NCBI GenBank assembly: GCA_003497135.1
Contig: DNKR01000018.1
Span: 1 to 10,469, forward strand
DNA: 10,469 bases
Source: Candidatus Uhrbacteria bacterium
Lineage (GTDB): Bacteria > Patescibacteriota > Patescibacteriia > UBA9934 > UBA9568
Direction of reading: 5' to 3'
Under the pieces are notes generated by a model. It was not told the origin of the DNA and searched no databases. It worked only from the letters and a program-made list of their open reading frames with translations. The position numbers were made by a program, and so were the translations under genes. Below, in pieces: positions 1 to 6,461 of this stretch (the first letter of the stretch is position 1; each line of letters opens with the position of its first letter).

Positions 1-14
1 CCGCCAAAGGCGGG
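1..14. repeat. short GC-rich palindrome (CCGCC-AAA-GGCGG)
   Basis: A perfect 5-bp inverted repeat with an AAA loop lies at the very edge of the window. No T-run follows it on the + strand, and the other side is cut off, so it cannot be judged as a terminator. It may be the end of an upstream gene's terminator or one of the small GC palindromes scattered between genes in many CPR genomes (the latter from memory, not tested). Confidence 0.4.
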
Positions 15-55
15 ATAAACCTAAAATGCTAGTAGTAAATTAACAAACAAATTTC

Positions 56-127
56 GCCGATGTAGCTCAGTGGTAGAGCAACGGTATCGTAAACCGTAGG
101 TCGCGGGTTCAAATCCCGCCGTCGGCT
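56..127 (+). tRNA. tRNA-Thr (anticodon CGU)
   Basis: A complete 72-nt cloverleaf can be drawn. The acceptor stem is GCCGATG with CGTCGGC (one U-G pair), the D-stem GCTC/GAGC has a 7-nt loop, and the anticodon stem is ACGGT/ACCGT with loop ATCGTAA. The T-stem GCGGG/CCCGC carries the standard loop TTCAAAT. The anticodon at 88-90 is CGT (CGU), which reads ACG, so the tRNA is a threonine acceptor. The discriminator base is T127. CCA is not encoded and would have to be added by a nucleotidyltransferase. A T-rich stretch (129-140) directly after the gene could end transcription. No convincing promoter is visible in the 55 bases upstream. Confidence 0.96.
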
Positions 128-155
128 GTTTTTTATTTTTATCTTGCAACGCTTT

Positions 156-171
156 CATGCTACATAGCATG
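156..171. repeat. small inverted repeat downstream of the foldase gene
   Basis: CATGCTA and TAGCATG flank a 2-nt centre between tRNA-Thr and the stop of the minus-strand foldase gene. On the minus strand the hairpin would lie just past the end of the murE-to-foldase cluster, but the following bases are not U-rich. It could be an mRNA 3'-end structure rather than a classical intrinsic terminator. Confidence 0.35.
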
Positions 172-188
172 GGAGTGCCTACAAACGC

Positions 189-1088
189 CTATTTTCCTTT
201 CTGAATCCGCAAAAATTTTATTATTCTACTATTTTTAATATATTCCTGCATAACATCATTCAGACCACGCTTTTTTATTAGAATCATTCTTACATGCGCC
301 TGCGAAACAGCTTCGGTTTCAACTATTTCATCAACTGCAAAAATGACATAAGCATCATCGGTTTCAACAACAGAACTGATCTGGCCTTTGGAAAGAGAAA
401 AAATAGAATCGGCCCACGCACTGTTCACAGTATTTTTTGAAACGAATCCCAAATCGCCGCCATACGCGCCGCTCGGATCCTCGCTCAATTCAGAAGCCAA
501 AGCGGAAAAATCTTCTCCTTCTGCCAATCGTTTATAAATATCAGATGCTATTTTGCGTTTTTCCTCTTGGATAACAGCGTCATTTGAAACAGCTTGCCCT
601 GCTTTTTCCATTAAGATATCCTGCTGTATGACATAGCGCGCAAATTGCTTGGAATCCAAGCCGAGCCGGTCATAAATTTGCTGTTCGTAATCCTTTTTTG
701 ATCCTGCTGATTCAACCAAGAGCGCTATAGCGGATTCAATTTCGTTTTTTTCAACTCTTACACCGAGCTTTTTTGCAAGCTGTTCAAGCGCTTCTTTTCT
801 TATAAGCATATTTAAAATTCGCTCGCGTTTTCCGATTCCTGATTCAAACGCGCTCTGATCGCCATCTTGGCTGTACGCAAGATTGGAAAAATCCGCATAC
901 TCGCTGTACCTGACATACGAATAGTTCATGAGCAAAGCCGGATAAGGAATCGCTCTTGCAAGCGAAACCCATACTCGGCCTGTTGGCTGGAAGAAAATAA
1001 TAACAACGCCAGCAACAACAGCGATTGCGGCAAACAGAATAATAGTTACGCGCGTTACTGAATGCTTTTTAATTGTTTCTTTGTTCAT
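189..1088 (-). CDS. membrane-anchored parvulin-type foldase (SurA/PrsA-like), probably permuted
   Basis: The protein has 299 residues. A short basic N-terminus leads into one membrane helix (about 14-33), with no lipobox cysteine, so the rest should lie outside the membrane. Residues 86-165 are helical and resemble the SurA/PrsA chaperone segment. Residues 177-256 match the parvulin (PpiC, rotamase) core: the LAEGEDFSALASELSEDP stretch, GGDLGF (210-215) and SLSKGQI (231-237). The usual first strand (pattern ARHILV) is absent before this core, but a similar strand, VRMILIKK (266-273), follows it, suggesting a circular permutation. The two histidines typical of active parvulins are not seen: YHII is YVIF (247-250), and the first-strand His is Met268. 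It may therefore be a chaperone or weak isomerase. The ATG overlaps the stop of the upstream FtsB-like gene (ATGA), so translation is probably coupled. The family call is firm; activity is uncertain. Confidence 0.88.
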   Translation of the reverse strand: MNKETIKKHSVTRVTIILFAAIAVVAGVVIIFFQPTGRVWVSLARAIPYPALLMNYSYVRYSEYADFSNLAYSQDGDQSAFESGIGKRERILNMLIRKEALEQLAKKLGVRVEKNEIESAIALLVESAGSKKDYEQQIYDRLGLDSKQFARYVIQQDILMEKAGQAVSNDAVIQEEKRKIASDIYKRLAEGEDFSALASELSEDPSGAYGGDLGFVSKNTVNSAWADSIFSLSKGQISSVVETDDAYVIFAVDEIVETEAVSQAHVRMILIKKRGLNDVMQEYIKNSRIIKFLRIQKGK

Positions 1089-1519
1089 AATTTTTGTTTT
1101 TCAAAAGATGCCTTGTCAAAAAAATACGCCCACCACATCTCTGGATTATCAATCCGTTCCTCAACCTGATCATCCGTATGCAAAAATTCGCTGGTGCTAT
1201 TTTTCGCTTGCGCAACCGGCTCTGATTCTATTACAACAGACGATTCTCCCGGCTTAGCAAGCCCTAATTTTACGCGTGCTTCTTTTTCAAGAAAAAATTC
1301 TGACGCAGCATTGCTGTTTTGCTTTAGAATCTCAAAATTTCTAGCTTGTATCTCTTGTGATTCGCGCTCCATTAGATCAATTCTGTGCTGAACTTGCAAA
1401 TTTCTGGTGTACGACCTTCCAAACGCAAGCGCAAGAACAAGCACTAAAACAAAATTCGCAACAAGAACCGCGCGCATTGATAAAATATGCGAAATTGACT
1501 TGTTATTTGTTATCATCAT
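1085..1519 (-). CDS. FtsB/DivIC-family septum formation initiator
   Basis: A small bitopic membrane protein. From the ATG at 1519 it has 144 residues. A short cytoplasmic tail, one membrane helix and a helical, coiled-coil-prone stretch are followed by EKEARVKLGLAKPGE, the typical end of the FtsB/DivIC domain. In the family this binds FtsL/FtsQ (DivIB) in the divisome and activates septal peptidoglycan synthesis. A polar linker then leads to a C-terminal tail NPEMWWAYFFD, which I recall from CPR homologues. The start is uncertain: TTG at 1528 gives three more residues, and ATG at 1516 is also possible; none has a good Shine-Dalgarno. The start overlaps the end of the PH-domain gene, and the TGA stop overlaps the foldase ATG by four bases, so it sits inside an operon. 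FtsL is less likely because of the ARxxLGLxKPGE motif. Confidence 0.85.
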   Translation of the reverse strand: MMITNNKSISHILSMRAVLVANFVLVLVLALAFGRSYTRNLQVQHRIDLMERESQEIQARNFEILKQNSNAASEFFLEKEARVKLGLAKPGESSVVIESEPVAQAKNSTSEFLHTDDQVEERIDNPEMWWAYFFDKASFEKQKL

Positions 1520-2180
1520 ATCCGCCAAATAATTCTTTCAGATCGCGATCGCGATCCTTTTCCCGCACATCGCGAGCCATTTCCTCTACTTCGTTAAGCG
1601 ACAAATTTTCCGCGAGCTCGCGTACGCGGCTGATCTTGCGCTTAAGATCAATGGGTGTTTTTTCTAATTTTGAAATTCGCAATGATCTGCGCCTTTCGCG
1701 TTCGCGCATGCTGTTTAATAATTCCGCGAGCTTTTTTGGATTGCGAACATGACAAAACTCAATATTTGAACTGCTTCCGGGCAATTCAATGTGAATAGTG
1801 CCTAATCTGAACAATGTCTGCAAAACTCCTTTTATGCTGTACGAAACCTCGTTCATGTCAGAAAAGAACAATTCCGTAACAACTCTGGAAAATATTCCGC
1901 GCTGATCAATATCAACGGCTCTGATATTTGTAACCACAAAAGCTGTCCGAGACCAAACGCTTATTATCTTGTGCGCATAAAACGCGCCAAAAATTAAAAC
2001 AGCTGAAAAAATAATAAGCCCAATGTTCCCTAATCTGAAAAGCGGAAACATAAAGAAAAACGGTGCGCACAAAAGTAAAAAAGCAATAATTATTTTGTGC
2101 ATGCGCGGAATAATGCTGGCGCGCTCAAGCAGAACGATTTTTTCATCTGGTTTAAATTCAATAATTTTTTCAAGTTTCAT
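1503..2180 (-). CDS. membrane protein with bacterial PH domain (bPH2/DUF304 type)
   Basis: The protein has 225 residues from the ATG at 2180. This start lies 8 bases after the stop of the MurE-like gene; a longer reading frame to 2237 would run back into that gene and is not favoured. Two adjacent hydrophobic helices (about 27-49 and 51-70) form a hairpin in the membrane. Residues 71-157 match the bacterial PH domain also seen in YdbS/YdbT proteins: strands around AFVVTNIRAVDI, FFSDMNEVSYS, LGTIHIEL and IEFCHVRNPKKL. The C-terminal 70 residues (156-225) are highly charged and probably helical, with an Arg-rich run and an Asp-Arg repeat near the end. The molecular function of this family is poorly known. 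The position between cell wall and division genes suggests an envelope role, which is inference only. Confidence 0.82.
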   Translation of the reverse strand: MKLEKIIEFKPDEKIVLLERASIIPRMHKIIIAFLLLCAPFFFMFPLFRLGNIGLIIFSAVLIFGAFYAHKIISVWSRTAFVVTNIRAVDIDQRGIFSRVVTELFFSDMNEVSYSIKGVLQTLFRLGTIHIELPGSSSNIEFCHVRNPKKLAELLNSMRERERRRSLRISKLEKTPIDLKRKISRVRELAENLSLNEVEEMARDVREKDRDRDLKELFGGYDDNK

Positions 2181-2188
2181 ATTCAAAA

Positions 2189-3535
2189 TCAATTGAGATT
2201 TTTCAAAAGTTCTCTTGCAACAACGCGATCGTCCCATTTTATTTTTTTCCTTCCGCCGACGACTATCGCCTGTTCACATCCCTTACCTGTAATAACAACA
2301 AGATCGCCTTCTTTTGCAAGCGCAAATGCGCGCGCAATCGCTTGTTTGCGGTCAAGAATCTTAAACAATCCAGCGCCTTCGCGCTTTCCAACCGCGACAG
2401 CGCCGGCAGATACTTCGTCAATTATTTTTGCAGGGTCTTCGTCGTACGGATCCTCGTTTGTCACAATCACAACATCGGCTTTTGCGCCTGCCATGCGCCC
2501 GAGCACTTCGCGTCTGGCGCTGTCGCGGCCGCCGCCTGCGGATCCGAGCACATGAATCACGCGGTTGTGCGCAAAAAGAGGAATCGCTTCATAAAGCCGC
2601 GCGAACGACGCAGGCTCAGGTGCGTAATCTATAAGAACAGAAAAATTCTGACCTTCATCAACAAACTCCATTCTTCCCGGAACTCCGCGAAGACTCGACG
2701 AATACTCGCCAAGCTTTTCAATTGCAATTCCCTCGCTGTACCCTACAGCGATTGCAGCAAGAGCGTTTTCTATATTGTGCGCGCCCGGAATTTTGATTTT
2801 GAATCTTTCGCCAAGCGCATTAAATTCCGACCCTTGCTCTGACATGGAAATTCCGCTAGCAATTATTCGCTTTGCTTGCGCACCGGCTTCAGAATTTATC
2901 CTGCCGTCTATTCCGAATCCAAATTTTTCATCGGCTGGAAACAACAAAAAATCAGCACAATGTTCGTCTGAAATATTAACAACCATCCGCTTTGGCACAA
3001 CTGCTCCGTTGATAATCTTTTTTCTTTTCGCGCTTAAATGGCGGAACAATTCAAGTTTGGCTTTTTTATAATTTTCAAATCCGCCATGCGCTTCAATATG
3101 CTCCGGCGTAAGATTTGTAAAAACAACAGTGTCGTAATTTATTTCTTTGTGGCGGTGCTGGATTATTCCCTGCGACGATGTCTCTATAACAGCATAGCGG
3201 CAGCCGCTTTTGACCATTTTTCGCAAAAGCCGCTGAAGCTGGAATCGACCAAGCATTGTCATTTTTGTGTCATTTAGCCATTCTTTATCAGCAATTTTCA
3301 TGTTGGCTGTTGTTGTCCAGCCGACTTTGCTGCCATTCGCTTCCAATATTCTGCCGATAAAATTAACAACCGTTGATTTTCCATTTGTTCCTGTTACCCC
3401 AATAACCACAAGCTTGCTTGAAGGAAAACCATAAAATAACGCAGAAATGCGCGAAATTAGCCAGTGATACGCATCCAAAACCGGCTTTGGAGTGATTGTT
3501 CTTAATTGATTAATCACATACTGATAGATTAGCAA
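2189..3535 (-). CDS. murE: MurE-like Mur ligase (UDP-MurNAc-tripeptide synthetase type), short N-terminus
   Basis: An ATP-dependent amino acid ligase of the Mur family; MurE adds the third stem-peptide residue (diaminopimelate or lysine) to UDP-MurNAc-L-Ala-D-Glu in the cytoplasm. Visible motifs are the P-loop GVTGTNGKST (46-55), NLTPEHIEAHG (141-151), the probable carbamylated Lys160 in YKKAKLELF, GAHNIENALA (251-260), VPGRME (285-290), TNEDPYDEDP (359-368) and TGKGCE (416-421). The P-loop lies about 70 residues earlier than in E. coli MurE, so the UDP-sugar-binding N-terminal domain is missing or replaced by about 40 residues that include a hydrophobic segment. Where DAP-type enzymes have DNPR, this one has EDPY, so the amino acid substrate cannot be assigned. 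The longest frame starts at TTG 3535; GTG 3517 is an equally plausible start (442 residues). It is the first gene of a four-gene cluster. Confidence 0.85.
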   Translation of the reverse strand: MLIYQYVINQLRTITPKPVLDAYHWLISRISALFYGFPSSKLVVIGVTGTNGKSTVVNFIGRILEANGSKVGWTTTANMKIADKEWLNDTKMTMLGRFQLQRLLRKMVKSGCRYAVIETSSQGIIQHRHKEINYDTVVFTNLTPEHIEAHGGFENYKKAKLELFRHLSAKRKKIINGAVVPKRMVVNISDEHCADFLLFPADEKFGFGIDGRINSEAGAQAKRIIASGISMSEQGSEFNALGERFKIKIPGAHNIENALAAIAVGYSEGIAIEKLGEYSSSLRGVPGRMEFVDEGQNFSVLIDYAPEPASFARLYEAIPLFAHNRVIHVLGSAGGGRDSARREVLGRMAGAKADVVIVTNEDPYDEDPAKIIDEVSAGAVAVGKREGAGLFKILDRKQAIARAFALAKEGDLVVITGKGCEQAIVVGGRKKIKWDDRVVARELLKNLN

Positions 3536-3559
3536 AAATTGCGCTTTCTGGAAAGTGCA

Positions 3560-3588
3560 TTGACAATATGTGGCTATACTGATTCAAT
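3560..3588 (+). promoter_or_regulatory. possible sigma-70-type promoter for the 3608 gene
   Basis: A consensus -35 hexamer TTGACA (3560-3565) is followed after 17 bases by TTCAAT (3583-3588), a weak -10. A better-looking -10 hexamer, TATACT (3575-3580), lies only 9 bases from TTGACA and would need a different -35. This 72-bp divergent region should also hold a promoter for the MurE-like gene on the other strand, which I cannot place. Confidence 0.3.
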
Positions 3589-3594
3589 CTATAC

Positions 3595-3600
3595 AGGAGG
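3595..3600 (+). promoter_or_regulatory. strong Shine-Dalgarno site AGGAGG
   Basis: A perfect AGGAGG lies 7 bases upstream of the ATG at 3608 and fixes that start, ruling out an upstream TTG at 3539 in the same frame. It is the only canonical Shine-Dalgarno I found in the window; the other seven protein genes have weak or no such sites. Confidence 0.85.
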
Positions 3601-3607
3601 CATCATC

Positions 3608-4297
3608 ATGAATAAGGAGTTCTTTCAAACACTCGCTGCTTTTTTCGCTATCATGGGCGCGTTTGAACTATTCAAACACGCATACCGAATTCTGACAGCA
3701 AGAAAGCGATACAACCTAATGCTTGAGTTAGCAGACAAGCTGTTCAAAAACTGCGTTGAGCGCGCGGACTGGTTGAACTTGGTAATACCAGACCTTGTGC
3801 CAAAGGATATGCGCCAGGGCGATGAGACAAGGATCCAGCAAATAAGGCAGGAGCTTGACGATCACTGCTTTGTGCTAAGCCACGCAAAAGAAAATCCGCC
3901 GCAAAAGGATGAATTGAAAATTGCAACAGAAGACATGCAACTTTTCATCCTTCATCTAACAAGAATACAAATATCAATCAGGGCTGTTTTGAACTCTGCG
4001 CGGCAAAAAATCCAAAACAATATGATTGCCAAGATTCAGACCAATAGACACGCAATCAGCTTGTTCGGGATTGATCTGGAAGATAGTGGAAATACTAGCA
4101 TACAAAAAGATCTATTACTCCGCGCAAGCGATCTTCTTGCTGACGCAGAGTCGTGTATGAGCAGTGACTATTCAGACAGAGAGTTTTGCGAAAAAAAACT
4201 GCCTCTAGCAAGCGAGTGCATTCGACTTGCATTTGAGAGCATAGAACAAGCGGGTAACAAATGCGAGAAAAAAGTACACCACGAGTATCTAAACTGA
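3608..4297 (+). CDS. hypothetical protein with N-terminal membrane segment
   Basis: The protein has 229 residues and I do not recognise its family. Residues 5-20 are hydrophobic and could anchor it in the membrane; a basic stretch follows (RILTARKRYN, 27-36), which by the positive-inside rule suggests that the remainder is cytoplasmic. The rest looks mainly alpha-helical and polar, with probable long helices around 37-57, 76-92 and 104-148. It has six cysteines (49, 87, 183, 194, 204, 219) that form no CxxC pair. No enzymatic motif, DNA-binding motif or signal peptidase site is seen. It is the only + strand protein gene here, lies between the minus-strand murE-like and murD genes, and carries its own Shine-Dalgarno and a strong terminator, so it behaves as a single-gene unit. 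Its codons look compatible with the neighbours on casual reading. It is probably a real gene; its function is unknown. Confidence 0.82.
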   Translation: MNKEFFQTLAAFFAIMGAFELFKHAYRILTARKRYNLMLELADKLFKNCVERADWLNLVIPDLVPKDMRQGDETRIQQIRQELDDHCFVLSHAKENPPQKDELKIATEDMQLFILHLTRIQISIRAVLNSARQKIQNNMIAKIQTNRHAISLFGIDLEDSGNTSIQKDLLLRASDLLADAESCMSSDYSDREFCEKKLPLASECIRLAFESIEQAGNKCEKKVHHEYLN

Positions 4298-4317
4298 AAA
4301 CGGAAGACAGACGAACT

Positions 4318-4350
4318 ACCCGCAAGCGCGCGCTTGCGGGTCTGTTTTTT
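4318..4350 (+). terminator. strong rho-independent terminator
   Basis: A perfect 24-base palindrome (4318-4341; half-site ACCCGCAAGCGC) is followed by CTG and six T residues (4345-4350). It lies 20 bases after the stop of the 3608 gene and ends that transcript. On the minus strand the sequence after the hairpin is not T-rich, so it is unlikely to be an efficient terminator for murD, whose stop is at 4369. Confidence 0.93.
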
Positions 4351-4368
4351 GATTTAAAATATAAAGCG

Positions 4369-5799
4369 CTAAAATTTCATTACCACCTCTTTAAACTGAT
4401 CACCGCGGTCAAATTCGTTTTTGAAAACTCCGAAGCTCGCTGTTCCTGGCGAGAGCAAAACAATATCTCCGCTTTGAGCGCGCGACAGGGCCAAATCAAC
4501 GGCCTTTTGCATTGAATCAACGATTTCAAAATCAATACTGCCACGCAAATGAGCAACAAGTTCATCAGTGCCAGCACCAGCAAATAGAATGGCATATTTG
4601 CATGATTTAATTATTTCTTTTGCGAATTCTTCCATGGGCAATTTCTTGCTTGCCCCTCCAGCAAGCAGAATAATATTATTCTCTTTCGCGAATCTTTTTA
4701 TTGCAGCAATCGCCGCGTCTGGTTGTGTTGCGGTTGTGTCGTTCACAAATACGATCCCTTCCCATGATCTCAATATCTCCTGCCTATCTGGAATTCCTGC
4801 AAATTGTTCAATTGATGCGCGTATGTGTTCTGCGCTCACGCCAGCTAAGCGCGCGGCAACCGCTGAAGCAAGCGCGTTTGACAAATTATGCTCTCCAAAT
4901 AGCCCAATTGACGCGACCGAAGTAATTATTTCTTCCGCTTTGCCTATTCTTAAAACTATTTTGCCATCGCGCACAAAAGCGCCTTGCTCGACTTCTTCGT
5001 GAGTAGAAAACCAGTAACATTTTCCATTTAGCGCTTTAGCAAGCTCTCGCACATTCTGCTGATCCCAATTCAAAATAGCGCTTTGATCTTTTGTCTGGTT
5101 TTTGAAAATCAACATCTTTGCATTTATGTACGCTTTCATTGTTCTGTGGCGATTAAGATGATCAGGGTAGATATTAATAAGAACGCCTATTTCAGGAGCT
5201 CTGCTTGACTCAAGCGTCTCTAACTGCGACGAAGATAATTCCAAAATAACAGGGTGCGTTTTGGTATCATTAAGTAAATCATCTAAATATTCAAGCGGCG
5301 AGACTTTTATGTTTCCAGCGACAATAGTTTTTGGGTCCATTCGCGAGCACATATCAAAAATCCAAGACGATGTAGAGCTCTTGCCCTTTGTTCCAGTAAC
5401 TGCAATTATAGGGTGCGCATACAGTTCAAAGAACAAACTTACATCAGAATAAATAGGAATCTTGCGCTCTTTCGCAATATGCAAAAAAAGCGAATCTGGC
5501 ATAACATCAGGATTTTGAAAAATAAATTTCGCGTTTTGAAAATCTTCTTCTCTGTGCGCTCCCAATGCAAATAAAGGGGTGTGCAAGCGCGCGCTTGGAT
5601 ATTTTGCGCGGTATTCGTCAAACCACGCGATAAGCGATGAAACAGAATCCTTTAATTCTTCCTCGCTTTTCAGATCAGTTATAAGAACTTGCGCGCCATG
5701 AGATATAAGCCAGCGCGCTGTTGCCATTCCGCTTCCCTGCTGAAAGCGGCCCAAACCCATTACCGTCACTTCTGTGTCTTGAAATAGTTTTATATCCAT
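4369..5799 (-). CDS. murD: UDP-N-acetylmuramoyl-L-alanine--D-glutamate ligase MurD
   Basis: MurD adds D-glutamate to UDP-MurNAc-L-Ala using ATP, the second stem-peptide step of peptidoglycan synthesis, in the cytoplasm. All three Mur domains are present in 476 residues, close to the usual 440-480. The N-terminal Rossmann-like domain has VMGLGRFQQGSG (13-24). The central ATPase domain has the P-loop VTGTKGKSST (134-143), ELSSSQLE (187-194), YPDHLNRH (211-218) and the probable carbamylated Lys228. GEHNLSNALAS (302-312) leads to the C-terminal domain with NDTTATQPDA (353-362) and LLSPGTASFGVFKNEFDRGDQF. The closing motifs deviate a little from the common NDSKATN and LSPACASFDQF forms but keep the layout. 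The ATG lies 5 bases after the GT2 stop, so it is the last gene of the second cluster. High certainty. Confidence 0.95.
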   Translation of the reverse strand: MDIKLFQDTEVTVMGLGRFQQGSGMATARWLISHGAQVLITDLKSEEELKDSVSSLIAWFDEYRAKYPSARLHTPLFALGAHREEDFQNAKFIFQNPDVMPDSLFLHIAKERKIPIYSDVSLFFELYAHPIIAVTGTKGKSSTSSWIFDMCSRMDPKTIVAGNIKVSPLEYLDDLLNDTKTHPVILELSSSQLETLESSRAPEIGVLINIYPDHLNRHRTMKAYINAKMLIFKNQTKDQSAILNWDQQNVRELAKALNGKCYWFSTHEEVEQGAFVRDGKIVLRIGKAEEIITSVASIGLFGEHNLSNALASAVAARLAGVSAEHIRASIEQFAGIPDRQEILRSWEGIVFVNDTTATQPDAAIAAIKRFAKENNIILLAGGASKKLPMEEFAKEIIKSCKYAILFAGAGTDELVAHLRGSIDFEIVDSMQKAVDLALSRAQSGDIVLLSPGTASFGVFKNEFDRGDQFKEVVMKF

Positions 5800-5804
5800 A
5801 TATT

Positions 5805-6461
5805 TTAAAACTTTCCGAAAATTCTATCCAAACGAATTAACAGTGTCGCCTTGGCAATTTCAATAAACATAATAACATATTGCGCAAAAGCTTTCATTGC
5901 GCTGACTTTTTGATATTTTCTTCGCATTGAAACACCATCAAAAACAATAACACCGCGAGGCAATTTTTTAATTTTGCACGCGTAATTAATTGCGGCTTCT
6001 ATCATAAACCCGTGCTTGTACTTTTCCGGCACGCTGTCAAATATTTCGCGCTTAAGCGCGCGCTCGCCTGTTATTATCGGCAAAAAGCGCGAAAGAGCGG
6101 TTGCAAACCGTCCGCGATCTCTCAATGCGGAGTTCATTGCAACATGCCCTTTTGAAACAGGCGACAAAAGCCGCGAAACATGATCCTCGCGCAAGCCGAT
6201 TAAATCAGCGTCAAAAAAAGCAAGGATATCAGCGCTTGTTTTTGAAGCGCCAAAACGCATAGCATTCCCCTTACCAATGTTTTTATCAAATTCATAAACT
6301 GTTGCGCCCGCGCTTCGCGCCTGATGTGCGGTATTGTCTGTTGATCCGTCCGACACGACAATAATTTCTTCAAAAAGTCCAGAATTTTTTATCGGCAAAA
6401 CAACAGACGCGATTGTCTGCTCTTCGTTGTATGCTGGAATAATTGCTGATGCTTTGTTCAT
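5805..6461 (-). CDS. family 2 glycosyltransferase
   Basis: A 218-residue GT-A fold enzyme. The nucleotide-binding start AIIPAYNEEQTI (6-17) is followed by VVSDGSTDNT (35-44), GKGNAMRFG (63-71) and the metal-binding FFDADL (82-87, DxD-type). ITGERALKREIF (130-141) is typical of GT2 enzymes of the dolichol/polyprenyl-phosphate sugar transferase or glucosyl-3-phosphoglycerate synthase kind. The C-terminal helix (about 190-212) is amphipathic to hydrophobic and may touch the membrane, but there are no clear multiple membrane spans. The sugar donor and acceptor cannot be told from sequence. The ATG overlaps the stop of the P-type ATPase gene (ATGA) and murD follows after 5 bases, so the three are probably translated from one mRNA. 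A role in making a surface glycan or lipid-linked sugar is inference. Confidence 0.9.
   Translation of the reverse strand: MNKASAIIPAYNEEQTIASVVLPIKNSGLFEEIIVVSDGSTDNTAHQARSAGATVYEFDKNIGKGNAMRFGASKTSADILAFFDADLIGLREDHVSRLLSPVSKGHVAMNSALRDRGRFATALSRFLPIITGERALKREIFDSVPEKYKHGFMIEAAINYACKIKKLPRGVIVFDGVSMRRKYQKVSAMKAFAQYVIMFIEIAKATLLIRLDRIFGKF

Noticed and set aside
1541..1556. GATCGC repeats forming a 16-bp palindrome, similar to the cyanobacterial HIP1 word
   Set aside because: It lies inside the PH-domain gene where it encodes an Asp-Arg repeat, occurs once, and nothing else here suggests cyanobacteria.
2181..2237. A longer N-terminus for the PH-domain protein
   Set aside because: The first 19 codons overlap the MurE-like gene and have no family resemblance; the ATG at 2180 gives a normal start after the upstream stop.
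3560..3580. TTGACA plus TATACT as a promoter pair
   Set aside because: The gap is only 9 bases, too short for a sigma-70 promoter; the pair cannot act together as -35 and -10.
3539..3607. A TTG start at 3539 that would extend the unknown + strand gene by 23 residues
   Set aside because: The extension would cover the promoter region and the AGGAGG site, which fits the ATG at 3608 at ideal spacing.
5584..5597. Palindrome in murD as a terminator
   Set aside because: It is inside the coding region with no T-run after it on either strand.
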